Below the pieces are notes generated by a model, which was not told the origin of the DNA, did no database searches, and was given only the letters and a program-made list of their open reading frames with translations. 37,551 nucleotides of DNA from a bacterium. Lineage in GTDB: Bacteria; Bacillota_I; Bacilli_A; RF39; UBA660. The translations under genes were made by a program, and so were the position numbers. Within the stretch, counting starts at the first letter, position 1. Every line of letters starts with the position of its first letter. Location: positions 1 through 37,551 of the forward strand of contig JAUNFS010000009.1 of the NCBI GenBank assembly GCA_030524925.1, read 5' to 3'. Below, piece by piece: positions 16,512 to 23,729 of this stretch.

Positions 16512-16837
16512 TTTTCAACATAATTTTTATTATAGTTAATAGGTTCATCAAACTCTACATAATTTAAATAAATAAGTAAAATTAACTGCCACTTGCCATT
16601 TGCTGGATTACTCATAATTAAATGATCTTTCCCGGCTTCCTCAATGACTCCTTCAAAAACTTTATCTTTCCACATATTTGAGTCAGTAAAAGTAAAGTAT
16701 GCCTTACATTTCTTTCCTTTATTTTGTCTTAAAATATTTTCAATATAACTTTGTTCCATATCAACATTACCAATTGGTGCCGTACTTAAATTAAGTGGTT
16801 CTTGATAATTTGGATTTTTATAAAATGTTCCATTCAT
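16508..16837 (-). CDS. GerQ-like (spore coat) domain protein
   Basis: The 109-residue protein matches the conserved core of spore coat protein GerQ: QSYIENILRQNKGK (29-42), the VFEGVIEEAGKDHLIMSNPANGK stretch (split around 60-82) and LNYVEFDEPINY (91-102). In Bacillus, GerQ is a spore coat protein cross-linked by transglutaminase Tgl and holds the cortex hydrolase CwlJ. The N-terminal region here is short and has only two Gln residues before the core, unlike the Gln-rich B. subtilis form. SD AGAGGTGA (16844-16851) is strong. Its role in an organism with no visible sporulation genes here is unknown. Assignment is by recall of motifs. Confidence 0.8.
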   Translation of the reverse strand: MNGTFYKNPNYQEPLNLSTAPIGNVDMEQSYIENILRQNKGKKCKAYFTFTDSNMWKDKVFEGVIEEAGKDHLIMSNPANGKWQLILLIYLNYVEFDEPINYNKNYVEN

Positions 16838-16873
16838 TAAAATTCACCTCTAATTAAAAATATGCACAATAAT

Positions 16874-16902
16874 TTGAAAATATCAAAAAGATTTATTATA
16901 AT
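16874..16902 (+). promoter_or_regulatory. Promoter of ABC-F gene 2
   Basis: TTGAAA (16874-16879), 17 bases, TATAAT (16897-16902). The intergenic region is divergent with the gerQ-like gene. Confidence 0.8.
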
Positions 16903-16926
16903 CGTAAAAAGAAGGGAAAATGCACC

Positions 16927-18543
16927 ATGAAAATAGAAAACTTAAACTTATATTTTGGAACCCAAACAATATTTGAAGATTTAAATATTTCATTTGAAAG
17001 TACCGATAAAGTAGGAATTGTTGGTGTAAATGGTGCGGGAAAAACCACACTATTTAAACTAATTATGAAAGAAATTGAACCCGCAAGTGGTACCATAAGT
17101 GTGCAAGACAAAATAGGCTATCTTCCACAAATTATTACTGATGAATATTTAAACAGTGACATTTCTGTATTTGATTACTTACTAACAGGTAGACCAATTA
17201 AAGAGTTACAAGACGAACTAACAAATCTTTACACAAAAATTTCTACTGAAGAAAATCAAAAACAGTTAAATAAATTAATGAAACAAATAACCAAAATAGA
17301 AGATGAATTAAATTATTATGATGTTTATAAAGCTGAAAACATTCTTTTAAAAATTATAACTGGCATGAATATAGACGAAAACTTACTTGATTTAAAACTT
17401 AAAAATCTATCAGGTGGTCAAAAATCAAAAGTAGCTTTTGCCCGATTACTTTACTCAAAACCAGAAATTCTTCTCTTAGATGAACCAACCAATCACTTAG
17501 ATTTAGACACTAAAGAATATATTACAAACTATCTAAAAAATTATAAAGGTCTAATATTAATTATTTCTCACGATACAGCTTTTTTAGATGAAATAACTAC
17601 CAAAACTTTAGTTATTAACAAAATTTCCCATAAAGTACTAATATACCCTGGAAATTATTCAAAGTATCTAAAAATAAAACAAAACATAGATTTAGCTAGA
17701 CAAAGACTTTATGATAAACAAATAAAAGAAGAAGAAAAATTAAAAGATATTATTAGAAGATATATTGGAGGTAACGAAAAAAAAGCCAATATTGCTAAAG
17801 ACAGAATTAAAAAATTAGAAAAACTAGAAAAGGAAAAAATAGTACTAGAAAAACAAAATAAGTATGCAAGATTTAAAATGGAAATAGAATATAAAAGTTA
17901 TCTTGTTCCTATTTCTTGCAAAAACCTAACTTTTGGTTATACAGAAGATGAACTTCTTTATGAAAATCTTTCATTTGACCTAACAAGAGGCGAAAAACTT
18001 TTAATAGTAGGAGAAAACGGAATTGGTAAAACTACACTTTTAAAACTAATTATGAATATTCTAAATCCTTTAGAAGGCGAAATTATCATTTCTCCAAAAA
18101 CTAAAATCGGTTATTATGCTCAAGAACATGAAATTTTAAAGAAAGATAAAACCATTAAAGATAACTTTAACGATAGTGGCTTAACCGAATATGAATTAAG
18201 ACGCTTTTTAGGCAGTTTCCTATTTACCGGCGAGGACATCTTTAAAAAAGTGGAAAACCTTTCACCAGGTGAAAGAGCAAGAATATCACTAGCAAAAATA
18301 GCCTTAACTAAAGCTAATACTCTTCTATTAGATGAACCTACTAACCACTTAGATCCAATGACTAGCATCATAATAGCAGATACCTTTAAAGACTATGAAG
18401 GCACTATGCTAGTAGTATCTCATAACCTGGAATTCGTAGATAACTTAAACATTAACCGTATGCTCTTACTTCCAAGTGGTAAAATTATAGATTATGACAA
18501 AGAAATAGTCATGCACTATGAACTAATAAACAGTGAAAAATAA
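16927..18543 (+). CDS. ABC-F family ATPase, second copy
   Basis: The 538-residue protein has two cytosolic ABC cassettes. Cassette 1: GVNGAGKTT, LSGGQKSKVAF, DEPTNHLDLD. A lysine-rich linker of about 70 residues follows (about 250-320). Cassette 2: GENGIGKTT, LSPGERARISL (Pro for the second Gly in the signature), DEPTNHLDPM. It resembles the Uup/YkpA-type translation ABC-Fs more than the drug-resistance branch. The start is ATG 16927; the SD GAAGGG is about 10 nt away, which is long, and an out-of-frame ATG lies at 16920. It differs clearly from the ABC-F at 8100, so the two are not a recent duplication. Confidence 0.9.
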   Translation: MKIENLNLYFGTQTIFEDLNISFESTDKVGIVGVNGAGKTTLFKLIMKEIEPASGTISVQDKIGYLPQIITDEYLNSDISVFDYLLTGRPIKELQDELTNLYTKISTEENQKQLNKLMKQITKIEDELNYYDVYKAENILLKIITGMNIDENLLDLKLKNLSGGQKSKVAFARLLYSKPEILLLDEPTNHLDLDTKEYITNYLKNYKGLILIISHDTAFLDEITTKTLVINKISHKVLIYPGNYSKYLKIKQNIDLARQRLYDKQIKEEEKLKDIIRRYIGGNEKKANIAKDRIKKLEKLEKEKIVLEKQNKYARFKMEIEYKSYLVPISCKNLTFGYTEDELLYENLSFDLTRGEKLLIVGENGIGKTTLLKLIMNILNPLEGEIIISPKTKIGYYAQEHEILKKDKTIKDNFNDSGLTEYELRRFLGSFLFTGEDIFKKVENLSPGERARISLAKIALTKANTLLLDEPTNHLDPMTSIIIADTFKDYEGTMLVVSHNLEFVDNLNINRMLLLPSGKIIDYDKEIVMHYELINSEK

Positions 18544-18551
18544 AAAAGTGT

Positions 18552-18580
18552 TTGACAAACATCCAAAATTATAGTATCAT
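18552..18580 (+). promoter_or_regulatory. Promoter of the lysS T-box transcript
   Basis: Consensus TTGACA (18552-18557), 17-base spacer and TATCAT (18575-18580). Transcription should start near 18587, leaving a leader of about 230 nt. Confidence 0.85.
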
Positions 18581-18586
18581 CTAGGC

Positions 18587-18795
18587 ATAAATCAATGAAA
18601 AGGACGAGTATTATTAGAAACTACTCAAAGAGAATTAACAAATGGTGAGATGTTAATAGTAAGCCTAATAAGAATAAAAACCTTGGAGAGATTATATATC
18701 CGGTTAATTACCGTTATCAAAGTAGAGAATCAGTTAATGATTGAAGAAGGGTGGTACCACGGCTAATCGTCCCTTTAATCATTAACTTTTTTTTA
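18587..18795 (+). promoter_or_regulatory. T-box riboswitch controlling lysS
   Basis: The conserved T-box AGGGTGGTACCACGG is at 18748-18762; its TGGT can pair with an ACCA tRNA end, the usual tRNA-Lys terminus. Stem I: AAGG (18600-18603) pairs with CCTT (18681-18684), and TATTAG (18612-18617) with CTAATA (18665-18670). Between them lies the specifier loop with GAGTA on the 5' side and GAATAAAAA (18672-18680) on the 3' side. Any triplet in its five As reads AAA, a Lys codon. The terminator competitor is AGTTAATGATT (18732-18742) with AATCATTAACT (18777-18787) plus eight T. Uncharged tRNA-Lys should favour antitermination. Confidence 0.93.
18777..18794 (+). terminator. T-box terminator 3' arm and T-run
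   Basis: The 11-bp stem arm AATCATTAACT is followed by Ts. This arm is freed or captured depending on the antiterminator, which starts with CAGTTAATGATT on its 5' side. Confidence 0.85.
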
Positions 18796-18816
18796 TAAAA
18801 GAAAGAAGGAATAAAA

Positions 18817-20301
18817 ATGAGAGAATTAACAGATCAAGAAATAGTACGTAGAGAAAAAGCAGAAAAGATTAGAGCCCTAGGTTTAGACCCTTATGGTCAT
18901 CGTTTTGACCGTACTGCTTTTGCAAAGGACATCAAAGAAAAATACAAAGATACCCCTCATGAAGAATTTGAAAATATTAATGATGTATTTAAAGTAGCTG
19001 GCCGTATTATGTTTATTCGTAAAATGGGAAAAGCATCATTCTTTACAATCCAAGATAAAACTGATAAGATTCAAATTTATATTTCAATAAATGACATTGG
19101 TGAAGAAGCATACACATTATTTAAATCAGCAGACATTGGTGATATCGTTGGTATTACGGGCAAAGTAATGAAAACAATGACCGGTGAAGTAACATTAAAA
19201 TGTCAAGAATACACACACTTAGTAAAAGCCTTAAGACCATTACCCGAAAAGTTCCATGGCCTTACTGACGTAGAAGAAAGATATCGTCGTCGTTATGTTG
19301 ACTTAATTATGAATGAAGAATCAAGAAATGCTGCATTTGCTCGTTCAAAAATTATTAGTTGTATTAGAAGATTTATGGACGGAAGAGGCTTTTTAGAAGT
19401 AGAAACTCCAGTTCTAACAACTTTGTTAACCGGAGCAAGCGCAAGACCATTTATTACTCACCATAACACTCAAGATTTAGATATGTATCTTCGTATTGCT
19501 TTAGAGCTACCTCTAAAAAGACTACTAGTTGGTGGAATGGAAGCCGTATATGAAATTGGTCGTCTATTTAGAAATGAAGGAATGGATACAACACATAATC
19601 CAGAGTTTACTTCAATGGAAGCATATCTAGCATACTCAGACTTAGAAGGTATGATGGAAATGACTGAATCACTATACAAAACAATTGCTCATGAAGTATT
19701 TAATAAAGAAGAATTTAACTGGCGTGGAAACACCATCAGTTTAAGTGGCAACTTCAAAAGAATAACAATGGTTGAAGCTATCAAAGAACAAACAGGCATA
19801 GACTTTAGTCAAGAATATACTTTAGAAGAAATGTTAAAACTAGCTGAAGAACATCATATTGAACTAGAAGAACATGAAAAAGTATTTGGCCATATTGTTA
19901 ATAAATTCTTTGAAAAGTATGTAGAAGAAACTTTAATTCAACCAACATTCTTATGTGGACATCCAATTGAAATTAGTCCACTAACAAAGAAAGATCCTAA
20001 CGATCCAAGATTTGTTCAAAGATTTGAATTATTTATTGGTGGTAAGGAAATGGCTAACGCTTATACAGAACTTAACGACCCAATTGATCAATTAGAAAGA
20101 TTTGAAAACCAATTAAAAGAACAAGAACTAGGAAATGAAGAAGCAAACGACATTGATATGGACTTTGTAGAATCTTTAGAATATGGTATGCCACCAGCAG
20201 GCGGAATTGGTTATGGAATAGATCGTACTGTAATGTTCTTTACTGAAAGTGAATCAATCAGAGATGTAATTTTATTCCCAACAATGAAAGACAGGAAATA
20301 A
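18817..20301 (+). CDS. lysS: Lysyl-tRNA synthetase, class II
   Basis: The 494-residue enzyme charges tRNA-Lys. The N-terminal OB-fold anticodon-binding domain is about 60-150. The catalytic domain has motif 2 around GRLFRNEGMDTTHNPEFTSMEAY and motif 3 near GGIGYGIDRTVM. All class II signatures are intact. It has a good SD (AAAGAAGGA) about 7 nt upstream. It lies directly downstream of the T-box, so its expression should respond to uncharged tRNA-Lys. A class I LysRS is not seen in the window. Confidence 0.97.
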   Translation: MRELTDQEIVRREKAEKIRALGLDPYGHRFDRTAFAKDIKEKYKDTPHEEFENINDVFKVAGRIMFIRKMGKASFFTIQDKTDKIQIYISINDIGEEAYTLFKSADIGDIVGITGKVMKTMTGEVTLKCQEYTHLVKALRPLPEKFHGLTDVEERYRRRYVDLIMNEESRNAAFARSKIISCIRRFMDGRGFLEVETPVLTTLLTGASARPFITHHNTQDLDMYLRIALELPLKRLLVGGMEAVYEIGRLFRNEGMDTTHNPEFTSMEAYLAYSDLEGMMEMTESLYKTIAHEVFNKEEFNWRGNTISLSGNFKRITMVEAIKEQTGIDFSQEYTLEEMLKLAEEHHIELEEHEKVFGHIVNKFFEKYVEETLIQPTFLCGHPIEISPLTKKDPNDPRFVQRFELFIGGKEMANAYTELNDPIDQLERFENQLKEQELGNEEANDIDMDFVESLEYGMPPAGGIGYGIDRTVMFFTESESIRDVILFPTMKDRK

Positions 20302-20312
20302 CCTGTTTTTTT
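20291..20312 (+). terminator. Terminator of lysS
   Basis: ACAGG (20291-20295) and CCTGT (20302-20306) form a stem with the stop codon in the loop, followed by seven T. Confidence 0.8.
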
Positions 20313-20357
20313 CTGAAAAATTTTGTCAAAAACTATGGAAAACCCTAATCATCGTGT

Positions 20358-20363
20358 TATAAT
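20358..20363 (+). promoter_or_regulatory. Extended -10 of the transporter gene
   Basis: TGT-TATAAT, with TGGAAA (20336-20341) as a modest -35 at 16 bases. SD AGGAGGT follows. Confidence 0.6.
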
Positions 20364-20384
20364 GGTAGTAGAGGAGGTTAAAAA

Positions 20385-21791
20385 ATGAAAAAGTTTTGGG
20401 AAAAGCATGATTTAGTAAAAGCTGCTGGAATTATGGTATTAATAAGTGTAATTCTTACCTGGATAGTTCCTCAAGGATATTTCTATGGTGGATCAATCCA
20501 AATCGGTGAAATTACTCGTGTTGGTATCTTTGATTTCTTTAACTACGGTTTACTTGGTATGTACTACTTCACAGTACTAGTAACATTTTTATTTGTTCTA
20601 GGAGCATTTTATCAAGTACTTGCTAAATGTAGTGGTTATCAAAAATTAACTGACAAATTAGCAAAAGCTTTTAAAGGTAAAGAAATCCTATTTGTTCTTA
20701 TTGTATCATTCCTAATTTCAGGTCTTGTAGCAGTAAGTAATGAATACTTTGTAATGTTAAGTGTAGTGCCATTTATTATTACTATTCTAAGAAAAATGGG
20801 ACTAGACAAACTAACAGGTTTCTTAACAACATTTGGAGCAATTTTAGTAGGTATAATGGGTTCTGTTTACGATGCTAAAATAACAGGTACAACAGTATCA
20901 ACTCTAAACACTACTTACACTGACTTCTTATGGGTTAAACTAGTAATCTTTGGTGTAACATTCCTAGTATTTAACTTATTTACTGTATTACACATTATTA
21001 AGATTAAAAAACAAAAAAGCGCTGATATTAATGCAATTGATGAAACATACACTGCTGAAAAAACAACTGATAAAAAGACAGTTTGGCCAGTTGCTGTAAT
21101 TCTAAGTTTACTTGCTATTGTAGGCATTTTAGCATACATGCCATGGACTACTTGGGGTGTAACTTTATTTGATGACGTAACAACAAAAATCTTAGAATGC
21201 AAAATATTTGATGCAACTATTTTCCGTTATATTTTAGGAAACGTTAAAGCATTTGGTAGTGAATGGGATATCTTTGGAATGCAAATTCTAATGCTTATGG
21301 CAACACTACTTATTAAATGGATCTACCATATTAGTTTCAATGATTTACTAGACGCTTTCGGAGAAGGCTTCAAAAAATCAGGAAAACTAGTAGTTATTTT
21401 ACTAATGACATATTTAGTTCTAGAGTTTACTGTAATGTTCCCAGTTATGCCAACTATTGTAGACTGGTTCATGAAACTATCAGATAAATTCAATGTGTTC
21501 TTAGGAACTATTTCAGGACTATTTACATCACTATTCTCAGTAGAATACCAATACACTGTAAGTTTAATCGGTAACTATCTAACTAACTCATATACTGATT
21601 TCGTTAAACAAATCGGAGTTATGTTACAAGCAACTTACGGTCTAGCAAGTATGTTTACTCCATCATCAGCAATTCTAATGCTAGGTTTATCTTATCTTGG
21701 AATTACTTATAAAGAATGGTTTAAACATATTTGGAAATTCATTTTAATAATGCTTGTAGTAATTATTGCATTAATGTTAATAATTTGCTAA
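20385..21791 (+). CDS. Multi-pass membrane transporter, YfcC/DcuC-like ion transporter superfamily
   Basis: The 468-residue protein is very hydrophobic, with about 11-12 membrane segments and short loops. It begins with a short cytoplasmic tail and the LISVILTWIVPQGYFYGG segment, which resembles the start of YfcC/DcuC-type carriers (C4-dicarboxylate or basic amino acid transport). A long hydrophilic loop lies about 212-232. The substrate is not evident. It follows lysS, so a basic amino acid carrier is tempting, but it has its own promoter and the link is not evidence. Strong SD AGGAGGT. Confidence 0.65.
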   Translation: MKKFWEKHDLVKAAGIMVLISVILTWIVPQGYFYGGSIQIGEITRVGIFDFFNYGLLGMYYFTVLVTFLFVLGAFYQVLAKCSGYQKLTDKLAKAFKGKEILFVLIVSFLISGLVAVSNEYFVMLSVVPFIITILRKMGLDKLTGFLTTFGAILVGIMGSVYDAKITGTTVSTLNTTYTDFLWVKLVIFGVTFLVFNLFTVLHIIKIKKQKSADINAIDETYTAEKTTDKKTVWPVAVILSLLAIVGILAYMPWTTWGVTLFDDVTTKILECKIFDATIFRYILGNVKAFGSEWDIFGMQILMLMATLLIKWIYHISFNDLLDAFGEGFKKSGKLVVILLMTYLVLEFTVMFPVMPTIVDWFMKLSDKFNVFLGTISGLFTSLFSVEYQYTVSLIGNYLTNSYTDFVKQIGVMLQATYGLASMFTPSSAILMLGLSYLGITYKEWFKHIWKFILIMLVVIIALMLIIC

Positions 21792-21792
21792 G

Positions 21793-21818
21793 AAATAGAC
21801 GCTAGTCTATTTTTTTTG
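21793..21818 (+). terminator. Terminator of the transporter gene
   Basis: AATAGAC-GCTA-GTCTATT hairpin and a run of Ts (to 21817). A TTGACA at 21816-21821 overlaps its end and may be the next promoter's -35, although no well-placed -10 is obvious. Confidence 0.8.
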
Positions 21819-21855
21819 ACACAAAATTTTGCTAAAATAAAAATAGGTGATAACA

Positions 21856-23460
21856 TTGAAAACTATAGATAACGCCTATTTAAAAATAGATAGAGAACTG
21901 TGGGATAAATATCAAAGTGAAAACTTAAAAGAGGGCACAAATCTTTGCACCTTATTTTTAAATGACTGCTTAGAAAATGATGAATTTTATAATTACATAC
22001 TATCAAAATTTTATGAACCAAACACCATTATTGGATATAAATGTGAAGAAACTAACGATCCATTTTCCATAGAAAAAATCAAAAAAACTTTCTTTTTTAA
22101 TAGACTTGAAAATGCTGTTGAAACAAACAAAATTGTGCTATCAGAAGTCACTAAAAGTAGATATGCTACCTTAAAAACATTAATAAGTATGGAAAGTATG
22201 CAAATGGCTTATAGAAATTACTCTCTTAATTATCATGAAACTAAAGTAAGTATCAAAGATATGCTAGGCTTACTATCACTACCCAAAACAAGAATTCAAG
22301 AAATATTTGCTACACACGACCACATTTATGGCATTTCAGCAGATATATTTCTAAAACTAACTGTAGAGTTTTTTATAAAATTTCAAATAGAAAACAACTA
22401 TATCTTGCCTCAAGAAATCACTGAAAATTTAGAGTTTATTAGAATGTATGAGCTTTTAGATTTTGAACATTTAATGATAGATTTTGAAAACAACTCTATA
22501 ATAGAAGAAGCAACCTTAGATGAAGGTCTAGCAAGATATGTTTTAAACAGGGTTGATGAAAACGCTACCGACGTAGAAAAAGTAGTTCAAGTATATTTAA
22601 AACTATGCGAAACCCTATCTTATGATGATGAATATTTTGCCATAGACCAGTACGGCCCACTATCCGAAAAACATCGTAAATTATTAAACGTAGCAAAAAT
22701 TAATTTAGCAAATAAAGAAGTCGTATGTTACGAATTTTCCGTAATCTTTTCTAAATTATTACAATCACTTGGTATTAAAAGCAAAGTGGTTTATTACGGT
22801 GAATACGGTCAAAGTCACACTTATGTCCTAGTAAACATCGTCAAGTATATTATAAAAGCTGACCCCGTTACAAATATTTTAGGCGGTGACCTTTATAGAG
22901 CTAAAATAAAAAAAGAATTAACCGGCTTAGCAAGTAAAAACATAAATAGCGATACAGCCAAAGAACTAAATCTTTTACTAATAAAAGCTTACAAAGACTA
23001 TTATAATTTAAAATATGATGAGCCATTTAAAACCTTCAAAGAACTAGAACTAGCAGACATCATAGAAAAATATGAAAAACTAGCAAACCCCAAAATAAGA
23101 ATATCTTTAGAACAAAGATTAAATATCTTAGTAAAAAAAGTAACTAACTCAACAATGCAGGGCGTAGATGCCATGAGTTACATCATAGATTTACTAAAAG
23201 TTCTATTTAGTTATAAAGAAAGAAGCTCTAATATTGATTTTATCATATTAAGAAATAATGAAAGCGATGAAAAAGCATCATCCATCGGTATATTTACAAT
23301 TAATGAAAAAGGCTTTGTAAAACACCCAAAAGCAAGCAGATATTATATATACATTCCTCAAAAAGCATTTTCCGAAATACCTAAAGAGTACTTATCTAAT
23401 CTAATCCAAACTAAAAAAATTGAATACCGAAAACCAGAACCAAAAATAATCGGCTTATAG
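21856..23460 (+). CDS. Transglutaminase-fold (cysteine hydrolase) protein of unknown role
   Basis: The protein is about 534 residues. A papain-like transglutaminase core is seen in its middle: VVCYEFSVIFSKLLQSLG holds the catalytic Cys (C291), YGQSHTYVLV the His (H321) and IIKADPV the Asp (D336), in the Cys-His-Asp order of the superfamily. The N-terminal ~250 residues and C-terminal ~190 have no recognisable domain. No signal peptide or membrane segment, so it is cytosolic. Start: TTG 21856, because SD AGGTGA (21845-21850) is 5 nt before it; GTG 21847 would be inside the SD. It may hydrolyse or cross-link peptides; no target can be named. It ends 10 nt before a small ORF. Confidence 0.72.
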   Translation: MKTIDNAYLKIDRELWDKYQSENLKEGTNLCTLFLNDCLENDEFYNYILSKFYEPNTIIGYKCEETNDPFSIEKIKKTFFFNRLENAVETNKIVLSEVTKSRYATLKTLISMESMQMAYRNYSLNYHETKVSIKDMLGLLSLPKTRIQEIFATHDHIYGISADIFLKLTVEFFIKFQIENNYILPQEITENLEFIRMYELLDFEHLMIDFENNSIIEEATLDEGLARYVLNRVDENATDVEKVVQVYLKLCETLSYDDEYFAIDQYGPLSEKHRKLLNVAKINLANKEVVCYEFSVIFSKLLQSLGIKSKVVYYGEYGQSHTYVLVNIVKYIIKADPVTNILGGDLYRAKIKKELTGLASKNINSDTAKELNLLLIKAYKDYYNLKYDEPFKTFKELELADIIEKYEKLANPKIRISLEQRLNILVKKVTNSTMQGVDAMSYIIDLLKVLFSYKERSSNIDFIILRNNESDEKASSIGIFTINEKGFVKHPKASRYYIYIPQKAFSEIPKEYLSNLIQTKKIEYRKPEPKIIGL

Positions 23461-23469
23461 GAGGCCAAA

Positions 23470-23715
23470 ATGATAGAAAAATTAATGACAATGAACGAAA
23501 ATTTAATTAAAATATACAAAAACCAACCAGAAAGTCTTAAAAGACAAGAACTAATTAAAAAAATTCTAGCAGAACCAAATGTCTTTTTAAAAATCAACAT
23601 CGCAACAGCCTATAAAATCCTAGAAGACTTAGAAATAAACCCAACAGACATTCCAAAAGTTTATGATGAACTTATAGACATAACTAACTATAACCAAAAT
23701 GAAAACTCACAGTAA
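23470..23715 (+). CDS. Small conserved-looking protein of unknown function
   Basis: This 81-residue, highly charged helical protein (Lys/Glu/Asn-rich, no Cys, no membrane segment) is not recognised. A strong SD AGGAGG directly after the upstream stop and codon use like its neighbours support it as a real gene. It is co-transcribed with the transglutaminase-fold gene and could be its partner; that is only context. Confidence 0.65.
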   Translation: MIEKLMTMNENLIKIYKNQPESLKRQELIKKILAEPNVFLKINIATAYKILEDLEINPTDIPKVYDELIDITNYNQNENSQ

Positions 23716-23729
23716 TGTGAGCTTTTTTT
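23706..23729 (+). terminator. Bidirectional terminator between the small ORF and rnr
   Basis: CTCACA (23706-23711), loop GTAA, TGTGAG (23716-23721), then seven T. On the minus strand the A-rich left side provides fewer T. Confidence 0.85.

Noticed and set aside
21816-21844. Consensus promoter for the transglutaminase-fold gene
   Set aside because: TTGACA is perfect, but the nearest -10-like TAAAAT is only 11 bases away and the alternative is poor, so it is not listed as a promoter feature.
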